DNA of 64,000 nucleotides from Hymenobacter citatus (GCF_014333615.1 NZ_JACSCY010000008.1:1-64000), one strand, 5' to 3'. Positions 53,800 to 63,602 are shown, counted from the stretch's first letter. The notes: a model not told the origin generated them from the sequence alone. Made by a program: numbers and translations.

Positions 53800-54091
53800 T
53801 TCTGTTGACCGCACGAACGCCGACGAAGAATGGAAAAAGCTGCTGCACCAATGGCGGGCTGAAGTAGCCACCCCGCCACGGCCGTATTTCTACAGTCGGG
53901 TACGTGCTAAACTAGTGCATGCCGCAGGAGTGCAGCACCCACCGGTACGGACCTGGCGGCACTGGCCCGCCTACGCCGCTTTGCTGGCCATACTGCTCCT
54001 GCTTAGCGGCGATGATGCGGCGCTACATACAGGAGGCGAAGTCAACCAGGATAGCAGTAACCCACCTGAGGCCAGTTTCAGCGGCTATTAG
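53792..54091 (+). CDS. possible anti-sigma factor, single membrane segment
   Basis: 99 residues. A polar N-terminal part (about 1-60), a membrane segment (HWPAYAALLAILLLLSG, about 61-78) and a short outer tail. The layout and the 8-base overlap with the sigma-factor gene suggest a small membrane anti-sigma. No zinc motif (HXXXCXXC) is present. Confidence 0.65.
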   Translation: MSDSVDRTNADEEWKKLLHQWRAEVATPPRPYFYSRVRAKLVHAAGVQHPPVRTWRHWPAYAALLAILLLLSGDDAALHTGGEVNQDSSNPPEASFSGY

Positions 54092-54141
54092 CCGCCTTTG
54101 TCAAGAAATCGTGTCCACCCGCCTACCAAACGGGAAGTGAG

Positions 54142-54149
54142 TACCTTTG
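54142..54149 (+). promoter_or_regulatory. -7 promoter box for lgt
   Basis: TACCTTTG, a full match, 26 bases before the ATG at 54176; it supports that start over the earlier frame opening at 54098. Confidence 0.65.
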
Positions 54150-54175
54150 AATTTCTATCATCTTCTGCCTACCCT

Positions 54176-55084
54176 ATGCTTTCTTTTCTTGCTGCCATCA
54201 CCTGGGATGTATCGCCCCTCATTGCTGAGTTTGGCCCCTGGAATATAGGCTCGTTCACGCTGGGGCCGCTGGCGCTGCGGTGGTACGGGCTGCTGTTTAT
54301 GTCGGGCTTTGTGGTGGGCACGTTTGTGCTGGCGCACATTTACAAGTCAGAAAAAGTGTCGCCGATGTGGGTGGATGTCATCACCATCTACATGCTGATT
54401 GGCACCATCGTAGGCGCCCGGTTGGGGCACGTGCTATTCTATCAGCCTGAAATACTGAAAGATCCGCTGGAGGTGTTCAAGATATGGCACGGCGGCTTGG
54501 CCAGCCACGGCGCTACCATCGGGATTATCCTAGCGGTGTATCTGTTCAGCCGCAACAACAAGTTCGACGTACTCTGGACGCTCGACCGCATCGTGATTGT
54601 GGTGGCCTCGGGTGGGGCGCTCATACGCTTGGGAAACCTGATGAACTCCGAAATCGTGGGCCGCGAAACCGACGTGCCGTGGGCCTTCATCTTCCTGCGC
54701 GACCGGGAGCATTTCGTGAATGGCATGGCCGTGCCGCGCCACCCTACCCAGATTTATGAGTCGCTGTTCTGCGTGTTTCTGTTTGTGCTGCTGTACTTTA
54801 TGTGGAACCGCACCAAGGAGCGCACCCCGCGCGGGCAGCTGTTTGGGCTGTTTGTGGTGCTGCTGTTCACGTTCCGCTTTTTCGTGGAGTTCCTGAAAGT
54901 AAGCCAGGTTGATTTCGAAAATAGCCTACCCCTGGATATGGGTCAAATCCTGAGCATCCCGATGGTAGCCATTGGCTTCTGGGTGCTGCTGCGCGCCGGC
55001 AAAGACCCCAAGAATCCCTACGGCTACGCCCCGCGCGACTTGGGTAAAGAAGAACAAAACCCTAAGCTGGCGCAGGCGAAGTAA
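54176..55084 (+). CDS. lgt: prolipoprotein diacylglyceryl transferase
   Basis: 302 residues with seven membrane segments. It attaches diacylglycerol to the Cys of lipoproteins, the first step of lipoprotein maturation. Signatures are LRWYGLLFMSGFVVG, HGGLASHGATIGI and RLGNLMNSEIVGRETDVPWA. The start is ATG at 54176 (MLSFLAAITWDVSPLIAEFG). It is relevant to the many lipoproteins in this window. Confidence 0.95.
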   Translation: MLSFLAAITWDVSPLIAEFGPWNIGSFTLGPLALRWYGLLFMSGFVVGTFVLAHIYKSEKVSPMWVDVITIYMLIGTIVGARLGHVLFYQPEILKDPLEVFKIWHGGLASHGATIGIILAVYLFSRNNKFDVLWTLDRIVIVVASGGALIRLGNLMNSEIVGRETDVPWAFIFLRDREHFVNGMAVPRHPTQIYESLFCVFLFVLLYFMWNRTKERTPRGQLFGLFVVLLFTFRFFVEFLKVSQVDFENSLPLDMGQILSIPMVAIGFWVLLRAGKDPKNPYGYAPRDLGKEEQNPKLAQAK

Positions 55085-55100
55085 GGGTGAAGTTGACCTA

Positions 55101-55218
55101 AAAAAGCCGTGTCATCCTGAGCTTGCGAAGGACCTTATGTCAGTTGAACGACCGTCTTAACAACGACTCGTTCAACTGACATAAGGTCCTTCGCAAGCTC
55201 AGGATGACACGGCTTTTT
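55101..55218. repeat. long palindrome, family A, with extended arms
   Basis: The common core is extended by AAAAAGCCGTG and CACGGCTTTTT, so that the pair ends in a T run on both strands like a terminator. It lies between the convergent lgt and the lipoprotein gene. The centre holds AACGACTCGTT on the right. Confidence 0.85.
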
Positions 55219-55232
55219 GCTTACAATCCTAC

Positions 55233-56132
55233 TTAAAACTCATACTTATACAAATCACCTTGTTCGGTGCTGATATAGATGGTATTGTCGTCGGTGAAGA
55301 CCACGCCTTCTGTCTGGCCGGCGCCCTTCAGCGAAATCTGGCGCGGGGTGGCTTTTAGCGCATCGGCCAAAGAGCTGCCTTCCAGCACAAACATTTCCTC
55401 CCTACCCATCAGTACCAGGCGGCGGCCGTTGGGGCTCAGGTTGGCGTCCGTCACCTGGCCGGGAATGCTCAGTTTGGTAAGCAGTTTTGCTTTGTACGTG
55501 CCGGGCTGGTCAGGCAGCGTATATACTTTGCTGGTGCTGCTGTTGGCGCGGTCTTTCGTGAACAGGTAGAGCTGATTCTGGTGCCACAGCGAAGCTTCCA
55601 CATCGAAATTACGGTCGCCTTTTTTGGGCGGAAACTCGGTTTGGTCGGCGTAGGAAAAGTTGATCTTATCTACTTGGTTCGGCGTTTTTGGGCGAAAACG
55701 GAGGATGGCCAGGTCTTCGCGGTCGTTACTATTGTTGCCCGCGTCGGCCAGATAATAGTATCCTTGGTTATCGCGCGAAATGCTTTCCCAGTCGTAGTTG
55801 GTGGCACTGAGGCGCAACGTGCCGAGCAGCTTGCCTGTTTCGGACACTTTATAGACAATCGGTGGATTACCGGCGTCGCTGAACGTGTAGAACGTGCCGG
55901 GCGTATCGGCTACAGCCAAGCCAGAGCTTTCGCGAACTTCTTCCAGGTCGCCTACCTTGTTTAGCTCCACGGCCTCGCCCTTCGATTTCTTCCCTTTTTT
56001 GCCCTTCTTCCCTTTTTTCCCCTGATCAGCCTGCGTGGTGGTGAAATCGGTGGTAGACTGTTCGGCGGGGGTAGAGTTACAACTACTCAGCAACGTGCTA
56101 GTCAGCAGGGCTGTGGTCAAAAGAAAAGGCAT
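55233..56132 (-). CDS. lipoprotein, SdiA-regulated / esterase-type beta-propeller-like
   Basis: 299 residues. A lipoprotein signal (MPFLLTTALLTSTLLSSC) is followed by a disordered linker with four GKK units (about 39-53), and then a repeated beta pattern (YTFSDAGNPPIVYKVSETGK, YYYLADAGNNSNDREDLAIL, LWHQNQLYLFTKDRANSSTS) like a beta-propeller. I do not recognise it with certainty; SdiA-regulated and phytase-like propellers share this style. Start ATG at 56132 is where the signal begins; ATG at 56141 is an alternative. yidD lies upstream. Confidence 0.7.
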   Translation of the reverse strand: MPFLLTTALLTSTLLSSCNSTPAEQSTTDFTTTQADQGKKGKKGKKGKKSKGEAVELNKVGDLEEVRESSGLAVADTPGTFYTFSDAGNPPIVYKVSETGKLLGTLRLSATNYDWESISRDNQGYYYLADAGNNSNDREDLAILRFRPKTPNQVDKINFSYADQTEFPPKKGDRNFDVEASLWHQNQLYLFTKDRANSSTSKVYTLPDQPGTYKAKLLTKLSIPGQVTDANLSPNGRRLVLMGREEMFVLEGSSLADALKATPRQISLKGAGQTEGVVFTDDNTIYISTEQGDLYKYEF

Positions 56133-56213
56133 GGTATGCATAAAGAGGGCAAAAGAAAAGGCCCCTACCCAAAGGCAGAGGCGCGTGCACAAGGGTATAC
56201 GATAATTGTGGCG

Positions 56214-56435
56214 TTAGGGTACAGGGTCGTAGCCATGGCCGCCCCAGGGGTGGCAGCGCCCAATGCGGCGCAGGGCCAGCCAGCCGCCCCGCCACGGACC
56301 GTGCCGCTCGATGGCCTGCACGGCATAGGCCGAGCACGTGGGCTGGTAGCGGCAGGTAGGAGGCTTGAGGGGCGACAGCAGGTGGCGGTACACCCACAAT
56401 AGCGTTAGCAGCAAACGGCGGAACAACGACTTCAT
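56214..56435 (-). CDS. yidD: membrane protein insertion efficiency factor YidD
   Basis: 73 residues. A small protein helping YidC/Sec insertion. The Cys-rich centre [20 protein letters not shown] is the family signature, with [20 protein letters not shown] at the end. The start is ATG at 56435 ([20 protein letters not shown]). Confidence 0.93.
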   Translation of the reverse strand: MKSLFRRLLLTLLWVYRHLLSPLKPPTCRYQPTCSAYAVQAIERHGPWRGGWLALRRIGRCHPWGGHGYDPVP

Positions 56436-56592
56436 CGTAGCAAAGAACGCGAAACATCGGCAGCTGGTGCCCGCCACGTAATATGAGTACTTTGTTTGGC
56501 GGGGTATTTGAATAAAACCAAGCAGATTCTTTGCTGTAGGGTCTATTAGTGAATTGTTTTTGTAGTTATTCTAGTGTCTTGATTAGCTTTCT

Positions 56593-57450
56593 ATGGAGAA
56601 ACGCTACCCGCTATTTTTTTGCCTGTTTTTGTTGGGATGGCAGGCGCTGGCACAAGGCAATGGGCCGGGCATCCGAGGGGCGCGGGCCGCGGCGCTGGGC
56701 TACACCAGCACCACCCTCCACGACGTGTGGGCCGTGGGCAACAACGCCGCCGGGCTGGGCCAACTCACACAGCCAGAAGTAGGATTCTACGCCGAAAACC
56801 GTTTTTTGCTACCCAATTTCAACACGGCCGCGCTAGCTGTGGCCCTACCTCTAGGCGAAGTGGTAGAAGGCCGCGCAAAAAATGGCGTAGTCGGTTTTGA
56901 AGCCCAGCGTTTCGGAGGCAAGCTCTACGCCGAGCAGCGCTTGGGTGCGGCCTATGGCTACCGGAGCGGGCTGGTGAGTGTGGGCGCCCGCCTCGATGTG
57001 TTGCAGGTGAGTATAGAAGGGCTGGGCAGTCGCCGGGCGCTGGCCGTATCGCTGGGTGGGCAAGCCGAAGTGGTGCCCAAAAAGCTGGTATTTGGCGCCT
57101 ATATCTACAACCTCAATCAGGCCCGCCTAGCCCGCTACCAAGACGAGCGGGTGCCCACCGTGCTACGAGCCGGCCTGGGCTACCAGCCCACCGATAAGGT
57201 GCTGCTGACCGTGGAAACCGAAAAGGACGTGGACCACGATGCCGATTTTCGGGCGGGCCTGGAATATAAAGCGCTGGATGCATTACAGGTGCGGGCAGGT
57301 TTTGCGGCGCTCAGTGAGCAAACCACCGGTGGTGTAGGCTTTCACACAGGCCAGCTGCGCATTGATTACGCTGCCGCCTGGCAAACGGCACTTGGGCTCA
57401 GTCAGTATCTGAGCGTGCATGTGTTGCTCGCCAAGCCTGGGCAGCCATGA
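56593..57450 (+). CDS. outer-membrane beta-barrel protein, PorV/PorQ-like
   Basis: 285 residues. A signal peptide (MEKRYPLFFCLFLLGWQALA) is followed by ARAAALGYTSTTLHDVWAVG and NNAAGLGQLTQPEVGFYAEN, the start typical of PorV/UPF0164-type barrels, and a string of amphipathic strands. The ATGA of its stop (4-base overlap) is shared with the start of the next gene. The two probably work together in the outer membrane. No exact function. Confidence 0.75.
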   Translation: MEKRYPLFFCLFLLGWQALAQGNGPGIRGARAAALGYTSTTLHDVWAVGNNAAGLGQLTQPEVGFYAENRFLLPNFNTAALAVALPLGEVVEGRAKNGVVGFEAQRFGGKLYAEQRLGAAYGYRSGLVSVGARLDVLQVSIEGLGSRRALAVSLGGQAEVVPKKLVFGAYIYNLNQARLARYQDERVPTVLRAGLGYQPTDKVLLTVETEKDVDHDADFRAGLEYKALDALQVRAGFAALSEQTTGGVGFHTGQLRIDYAAAWQTALGLSQYLSVHVLLAKPGQP

Positions 57451-59576
57451 GCAAAAAGCTGCCTAGCTACCTGAGAGTAGCCTTTGGGCTTGTGCTGGTG
57501 GGGCTATTCTGTGTTGCCCAGCCTACCCAGGCCCAACAGTTTCCGCGCCCTACCCCCGACCTCGACCGGCTGGTGCAGGAGCTGTTTGCCGATCAGCAGA
57601 GCGACGACGTGCCCTACGAGGATATGTACGAAACGCTATTGCTCTACTACCAAACGCCGCTCAACCTGAACCTGGCTACGCGTGAGGAGCTACGCGGACT
57701 GCTGCTGCTGTCGGAAGTGCAGATTACGCACCTGCTGGAGCACCGCCAGCGGGTAGGGCCGCTGCTCAGCCTCTACGAGCTGCAAAGCATCGACGGCTTT
57801 GACCTGCGCACCATCTACCGCGTGGGGCCTTTCGTGACGGTGACCGATGCCGGCCCCAACGCCGCCCGCGGGCCGCTCTGGCAACGCGTGCTGCACGAAG
57901 ACAACAACGCCTTGTTTGTGCGCTACGAGCGGGTGTTGCAGCAACGCCGTGGCTACACTGCCCCCGATACCACCAGCACCGGCCGCCTCACCAGCCGCTA
58001 TCTCGGCTCGCCCGACAAGCTGTTGCTGCGCTACCGCGTCAGCCATACCAAAGATTTCAGCGTGGGCTTCACGGCCGAAAAGGACGCCGGCGAGCCGCTG
58101 GCGTGGCAGCCCGGCCAGCGCCGCTACGGCGCCGATTTTCTGTCGGCGCACGTGGTAGTGCAGGAGCGCGGCCGCCTGAAAACCCTGGCGCTAGGTGATT
58201 ATCAGCTGCAATTTGGGCAGGGGTTGTTGCTGTCGTCGGGGTTGCAGGTAGGCAAGGGTGGCGAAACCATTACCACCATTCGGCGCAGCTCGCTGGGCGT
58301 GCGGCCCTACTCTTCGGTGCTGGAAAGCGCCTTTTTTCGGGGCGCCGCGGCTACTGTAGCTGTGAGTAATACGGTGCGGGCCACAGCATTTGCTTCCTAC
58401 AAACACGTAGATGCCAACCGCCAGCAAAGCCTGGATTCGTTGGCTGATTTCACGGAGTATGCGTCGGGGGTATTGGTGGCGGGCTTGCACCGTACGGCTA
58501 CCGAGCTGGCTAATCGTAAAAGTCTCGGCGAGGCCATTGGGGGCGGCAACGTGACCTATACCAGCCGCAGCAACCACCTGGCGGTGGGCCTCACGGCCGT
58601 AGGCACGCACTACGATAGAGCATTGCAACGCCGGTCGGCGCTATATAACGCGTATGAATTCCGAGGACAGAATAATCTGGCTGTGGGTATGCATTACAGC
58701 TACGTGCTGCGCAACTTGCTACTATTTGGCGAAACAGCTCGTAGCAGCAGCGGTGGGGTAGGCACAGTGAATGGCCTGCTGGCCAGCCTGGCCCCCAACG
58801 TGGATGCCGCCGTGCTCTACCGCTCCTACACCCGCGACTTCCATACCTTCTACGGCAACGCGCTCAGCGAAAACAGTCGCAACATCAACGAGCGTGGCCT
58901 CTACCTAGGGCTGAAAGTACGGCCAGCAGCGGGTTGGGAAATCTCGACGTACTACGACCAATTCTGGTTTCCGTGGCTGCGCTACCGGGTAGGCGCACCT
59001 TCGCACGGCCACGACTGGCTGCTGCGCCTGGCCTACACGCCCACCAAAACCAGCCTGCTCTATGCCCAACTGCGCACCCGACTCAAAGAGTACAACGCCG
59101 ACGACCCGCGCCCCCTGCCACTGCCGGAACCCACGCTGCGCCACAGCCTGCTGCTGTTCTATGATGCCAATCCTACCACTGTACTCAGCCTGCGCACGCG
59201 GGTGCAGGGCACTCGTTATCGCGAGGGCGAGGGCCCGCGCCATACGGGCTACGTGCTGGCTCAGGACATGTCTTACACCTTCGGCCGCTACCTGCGCCTG
59301 AGTGGCCGCTACGCCCTGTTTGATACCGACGATTATGATACGCGTCAGTACGTGTTTGAACAGGACGTGCTCTACGCTTTTTCGGTGCCCGCCCTCTACG
59401 GGCAGGGCACACGCACGTACGCGTTGGCCGAAGTGCGCTGCAACCGTCACCTCACGTTCTGGCTGCGCTACGCCGAAACGCACTACCGCAACCAAACGAC
59501 CATCGGCTCGGGCCTGGATTTAATCGAGGGTAACCGCCGCTCCGAAGTGAAAGCCCAGGCGCGGTATCGGTTTTGA
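57447..59576 (+). CDS. secreted helix-hairpin-helix protein with outer-membrane barrel
   Basis: 709 residues. A signal peptide (about 1-30) is followed by two helix-hairpin-helix-like units (about 67-130): LNLNLATREELRGLLLLSEV and RVGPLLSLYELQSIDGFDLR, the kind seen in ComEA. The rest, about 560 residues, is rich in aromatic-ended beta strands and Tyr/Arg, ending in RSEVKAQARYRF, and is probably a barrel in the outer membrane. Known ComEA binds DNA; whether this one does is not known. It overlaps the PorV-like gene by 4 bases. Confidence 0.75.
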   Translation: MSKKLPSYLRVAFGLVLVGLFCVAQPTQAQQFPRPTPDLDRLVQELFADQQSDDVPYEDMYETLLLYYQTPLNLNLATREELRGLLLLSEVQITHLLEHRQRVGPLLSLYELQSIDGFDLRTIYRVGPFVTVTDAGPNAARGPLWQRVLHEDNNALFVRYERVLQQRRGYTAPDTTSTGRLTSRYLGSPDKLLLRYRVSHTKDFSVGFTAEKDAGEPLAWQPGQRRYGADFLSAHVVVQERGRLKTLALGDYQLQFGQGLLLSSGLQVGKGGETITTIRRSSLGVRPYSSVLESAFFRGAAATVAVSNTVRATAFASYKHVDANRQQSLDSLADFTEYASGVLVAGLHRTATELANRKSLGEAIGGGNVTYTSRSNHLAVGLTAVGTHYDRALQRRSALYNAYEFRGQNNLAVGMHYSYVLRNLLLFGETARSSSGGVGTVNGLLASLAPNVDAAVLYRSYTRDFHTFYGNALSENSRNINERGLYLGLKVRPAAGWEISTYYDQFWFPWLRYRVGAPSHGHDWLLRLAYTPTKTSLLYAQLRTRLKEYNADDPRPLPLPEPTLRHSLLLFYDANPTTVLSLRTRVQGTRYREGEGPRHTGYVLAQDMSYTFGRYLRLSGRYALFDTDDYDTRQYVFEQDVLYAFSVPALYGQGTRTYALAEVRCNRHLTFWLRYAETHYRNQTTIGSGLDLIEGNRRSEVKAQARYRF

Positions 59577-59583
59577 GTTTGTA

Positions 59584-59767
59584 AAATGGTGAAGTGGTGA
59601 AATGGTGAGTTTTGCTGTTCTGTCATCCTAAGTGCAGCGAAGGACCTTCTCACGTCAGAATGACAGTCGTAACAACGACTCGCTCTAGCGTGAGAAAGTC
59701 CTTCGCTGCACTCAGGATGACAGAACAATAAAACTCACCATTTCACCATTTCACCACTTCACCATTT
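59584..59767. repeat. nested inverted repeat, family A inside GTGAAATGG arms
   Basis: Outer arms AAATGGTGAAGTGGTGAAAT (left) and their complement, ending in the stop codon of the metalloprotease gene (59766-59768). The inner part (59617-59726) is a family A palindrome, with arm mismatches (TCCTAAGTGCAGCGAAGG / CTGCACTCAGGA). The centre has AACGACTCGCT. Confidence 0.85.
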
Positions 59768-62700
59768 ACTCCTTCACCAACTTCACTACCGACGTGCCTT
59801 GCGGCTGCATGACGCGTAGTTGATAAATGCCTACGCTAAGGGCGCGTAAATCCAGGGTTTGTTGCAAGTTATTGCCCGCTTTGGCAAAGGTGCGCGTCAG
59901 CACATTGCGGCCCAAGGCGTCGAATACCTGCACCTGTACCCCGCCGGTATGCGCATTGTTCAGCTCCAATTTGAACAAGCCGTTGCTGGGGTTGGGATAT
60001 ACTGTTAACCCTTTCAGGACTGGCGCGGTGGCGCTGGCAAGCGTTACGCTAGCAACGGCCTCGTTGGAGTAGGACGAATTGCCTATGTCGTTTATAGCCC
60101 GGATGCGGTATACGTAGCGGCCAGTGGCAGAAACCGCATCGGAGTAAGTGGTCTGGTTGGCGGCAATGGTGGCAATGCGCTGAAAATTGGCGTTGGTGGT
60201 CAGAGAGCGTTCCAGCTCGAAGCCGGTTTCGTTATTAGCGTTGTCCTGCCACTGTAGGCCAATGGTAGCCGTACTGCCGCTGGTGCCACTGAGGTAGGCG
60301 AGTAGGCTGGTAGGCGCAGCGGGTGGGGCTGGCACCGTACACAACTCCAATGCCCAGCCTGTAAGCGTGCCGCCATTGCCAGCAGCAGTATCGGTAATGC
60401 GCAAGGTCCACGTGCCGTTAGCGGGCGCGTTCAGCAACTCGGCCAGCGAGGTAGCAGGGCGGTAGGTGCCGCCCGCGTTCAGCGGACAAGCAAGAGCTGC
60501 TGTAGCCTGCTCATCCAGCGACAAGTTGAGGTTGGCCGTGCCTGCGCACAGAGTAGCCAGCAGCACGGCCGAGCGGCCAGCCGGGTTGGTTAGCGTTACC
60601 GTCAATTCGCCTACGTTGGGATGGGTAATGGCCAGATTAGTAATGCGAATAGCCGATACCACGTCCGTCGAGCTTACTTCCACCGTCGAAGAAACGGAGG
60701 CATTCGCCGTTTCCGGAATCGTGACGGGCACTTGCGTGGCCGCATAAGGCTGGCAGGAGACTACCCCCGTGCGGAAAGCCGTGGCTGCCGAATAGGGTGC
60801 CGCGCCACAAACGTTGCCACCGCGCACGCGCCAATAGTAGGTGGTGCCCGCCGTTAGGGGAGTGGTAGGAGTGAAGCTAGTGGTAGTGCCCGACGCTATA
60901 TTCTGAGTGAGCACCACATTGCTGAAAGCGGCGTCGGTGGCTACTTGCACAGCATACGCAGTGGCATTGGGCACGGCCTGCCACGTAAAGACCGGCCGCG
61001 TGGTTGTCACCGCATTGGTGGCCGGCGCTACGGCTACGGCCGCTTGCGTGGCCAGCGGCGGCACCACCACGCGCACCACCTGATTCTGCACTACCCCACC
61101 GCTAGTGCCCGTGAGGGTAAGTGTGTAGGTGCCGGGCGTGGTAGTAGCCGCCGCCGCAATGGTGGCTACTGCCGTGCCACCCGCTGCTACGCTGGCGGGC
61201 GCATAGCTAACACTAAGGCCACTGGGTAGCCCGGTAGCACCCAGCACTACAGTACCCGCAAAGCCTTGCGCCTGCCCAATACTCAGGCTCACGGGCACGC
61301 TGGAGCCGGGGCACACCGTCAGCAGATTGCTTGCAATGCAGGCCGTATTCAGGTAAAAGGTAGGCGCCGTAAGCGGCCGAATAGTGAAGTTCTGGTTGGA
61401 AATATCGAAGAACACGTTGCCCGTAGCCTGCACTTTAATACGCGCCAGCGCTGTGTTGGTGGCAGCGGGTACCGTCACCGATTCGCAACCGTCGTTGGGG
61501 GTAGCGGCCAGCAGCACGGTTGGGAACGTGAGGCCTCCATCGGTAGATAAGAGAATGTCCACGTTGGCAGCGTTGATAGGCGACTGCGTGGTATTGGCTA
61601 CATCCCAGGTTACTTGTTGGGGCACTCCAGCCTGCCAGGTGGTAGCCGTGTTGGGCGTAGTCACCACAAAGGGGCCGGCGGTACCAATCACAGCTACGTT
61701 CATGGAATCGTACTCCACGCCGCCCCCGCCATTCCGGTTGTCGCGCGCCACAAACCGAAAGATCAGGCGCCGCGCATAGGTTGGCAGCACCTCCCCAATG
61801 GTTGTGGTGTTATTCACCAGGTCCGACACCCGCGGGAACGTGCGGCTGGCACTCGGGGTAGGCTCAAACGATCGGAAAATGGGCGCATTGCCCTGTGGCG
61901 CAGTAGGCGTACCGACTGGCCCGAGGTTGTACTGCTCCCACGTGTAGGTCAGGGCATCACCATCAGGGTCGGTGGCCGAGCCCGTAAGCGTGAAAGGCGT
62001 ACTGATAGGAATGCGGTAGTTGGCGCCGGCATTTACGGTAGGTGCCTGGTTGCCGGTAGCGGTAACAACGGCGCAGTTGCCAGCTCCGGTTACGTGGTTC
62101 AGAATCTGGTCGTAGCTGCGCGAGTGGAAGTAGGGAATGCTGTTGGCCTGTAGGTTGTCGTTCCCGCAAATACCCGCGTAGGCCATAATCGTGACACCAC
62201 TACCCGGCTCGTAGGCCGAGGAGGCAGAACGGTTGCCTCCCCCACAGTTGCCGGCTTGGCTATTAAACGTATGGTCGGCACCAAACTGGTGGCCCATCTC
62301 GTGGGCCACAAAATCCACATCAAAGGCGTCGCCCACCGGATTTGGCGAACCCGTCACGCCCATGGCCTTGCGGCCCGCCACGCACACCGAGCCCAAGGAG
62401 GCAATGCCCCCGCCGCCGGTGCTAAATACGTGTCCAATATCGTAGTTGGCCGAGCCAATGCTATCCGTCAGAACAGCTTGGTTCTGGCCCAGCATGGTTT
62501 CACCGTCGTTGTTGGTGTATCGGTCGGTGGAGTCGGTGAGAAAAATCAGACGGTCGTTGTTAGCAATCAGCACCATCCGAATGGCTAATTCACGCTCGTA
62601 AATCCCATCCACGCGGTTCACGGAGGTGACAATGCCGGCCAGGGCGCCCTCCTTCGTACCGCCTTTGGTAGCCGCGTACTCACCAGTGCAAGCCACCGCC

Positions 62701-63329
62701 AGCCGGTAGGTGCGTAGCTGGCTACCGTTGGGTCGCTGGAGAGCAGCAGAGCGGTTTAGAGCAGTAGCAGTCGTGCGGCTCAGGCCATCGGGCGTGTAGC
62801 ACACAGCGCCCAGCGCCGAGCGGCTCATGCTGCTCTGGTCAAATACTAGGTGGTTTACCGTGTCGCCGGGCGCGGCCGGATCGATATACACCGTGCGGCC
62901 AGCTGCCAGAATCTGGGCATGAAAACCCGCCGGCGACACATCGAGGCGCGCCGTGGCTGTGGGGTCGTCTATACCCTGGGCCACATAGGTCCGAATGCGA
63001 GGATAGCGCGCCGCCAGCGCCGGCGCCATCACCTGCGTGGCTGCCACCCGAAACCGCTGGGAGGTGCCATCGGGTAGGGGCAGCGACACCACCGTACCCG
63101 ACTGTCGGGCAGCCGCGCTGCGCTCGGCCGGAGCAGCGCGCAAGGTGCTGCGCACCGTGCCCAGCTGCACCGTCACGGCCCGGAAGCGGCTCAGGGCCAG
63201 CGCATGTTGCTTGGGCACTACAGCCGGGGAGGCATCGGCCCACAGTACGCGTTGCGCCGTGGCCGGTAGTAGGCCTGCCAGTAAAAACAGGCCGCTCAGC
63301 AGCCCGCGTCGCAGGGTAGAAGTTTGCAT
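59766..63329 (-). CDS. secreted reprolysin-like metalloprotease with T9SS sorting domain
   Basis: 1187 residues. Signal peptide (about 1-25), propeptide-like region, then a zinc protease domain (about 205-425) with HEMGHQFGADH (His343, His347, His353, Glu344) and Met-turn IMAYAG. Ig-like and FN3-like domains follow; a P/proprotein-convertase domain lies near 860-985 (LTGWALELC at its end); another FN3 (about 1000-1085); and the T9SS type A sorting domain at the C-terminus (VYPNPSNGLFKLELNNAHTG, ending VKLVKE). It is likely exported through the type IX system and degrades extracellular protein. Its stop codon overlaps a repeat arm. Confidence 0.9.
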   Translation of the reverse strand: MQTSTLRRGLLSGLFLLAGLLPATAQRVLWADASPAVVPKQHALALSRFRAVTVQLGTVRSTLRAAPAERSAAARQSGTVVSLPLPDGTSQRFRVAATQVMAPALAARYPRIRTYVAQGIDDPTATARLDVSPAGFHAQILAAGRTVYIDPAAPGDTVNHLVFDQSSMSRSALGAVCYTPDGLSRTTATALNRSAALQRPNGSQLRTYRLAVACTGEYAATKGGTKEGALAGIVTSVNRVDGIYERELAIRMVLIANNDRLIFLTDSTDRYTNNDGETMLGQNQAVLTDSIGSANYDIGHVFSTGGGGIASLGSVCVAGRKAMGVTGSPNPVGDAFDVDFVAHEMGHQFGADHTFNSQAGNCGGGNRSASSAYEPGSGVTIMAYAGICGNDNLQANSIPYFHSRSYDQILNHVTGAGNCAVVTATGNQAPTVNAGANYRIPISTPFTLTGSATDPDGDALTYTWEQYNLGPVGTPTAPQGNAPIFRSFEPTPSASRTFPRVSDLVNNTTTIGEVLPTYARRLIFRFVARDNRNGGGGVEYDSMNVAVIGTAGPFVVTTPNTATTWQAGVPQQVTWDVANTTQSPINAANVDILLSTDGGLTFPTVLLAATPNDGCESVTVPAATNTALARIKVQATGNVFFDISNQNFTIRPLTAPTFYLNTACIASNLLTVCPGSSVPVSLSIGQAQGFAGTVVLGATGLPSGLSVSYAPASVAAGGTAVATIAAAATTTPGTYTLTLTGTSGGVVQNQVVRVVVPPLATQAAVAVAPATNAVTTTRPVFTWQAVPNATAYAVQVATDAAFSNVVLTQNIASGTTTSFTPTTPLTAGTTYYWRVRGGNVCGAAPYSAATAFRTGVVSCQPYAATQVPVTIPETANASVSSTVEVSSTDVVSAIRITNLAITHPNVGELTVTLTNPAGRSAVLLATLCAGTANLNLSLDEQATAALACPLNAGGTYRPATSLAELLNAPANGTWTLRITDTAAGNGGTLTGWALELCTVPAPPAAPTSLLAYLSGTSGSTATIGLQWQDNANNETGFELERSLTTNANFQRIATIAANQTTYSDAVSATGRYVYRIRAINDIGNSSYSNEAVASVTLASATAPVLKGLTVYPNPSNGLFKLELNNAHTGGVQVQVFDALGRNVLTRTFAKAGNNLQQTLDLRALSVGIYQLRVMQPQGTSVVKLVKE

Positions 63330-63551
63330 CAGGTAGAGAAAAGAAGGAAGGGTAGGAAGAACAGGGAAAACGAAAATAGCAACACCTCAACGTCATACGT
63401 CATCTACTCGACCAACGGCGCCTAAACAACGACTATCCGGGTAGAAGATAGAGCGTTTTCGGCTGCGCGGGAAGATGATGTGTAATAAATAACATTGCGC
63501 TAGTGCAGGAGCTACGTAGCAGACAGCCTCGTTGGTCGTGCAGGGTATAAA

Positions 63552-63584
63552 AAAAGTCTGACTGCCAGCGGCAGCCAGACTTTT
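63552..63584 (-). terminator. terminator of the DUF3857-type gene
   Basis: AAAAGTCTGACTGCC and GGCAGCCAGACTTTT pair with one mismatch, followed on the minus strand by a T run. The wider 273-base gap (63330-63602) holds no gene. Confidence 0.8.
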
Positions 63585-63602
63585 CAAAAATAAACAAGTA
63601 GA

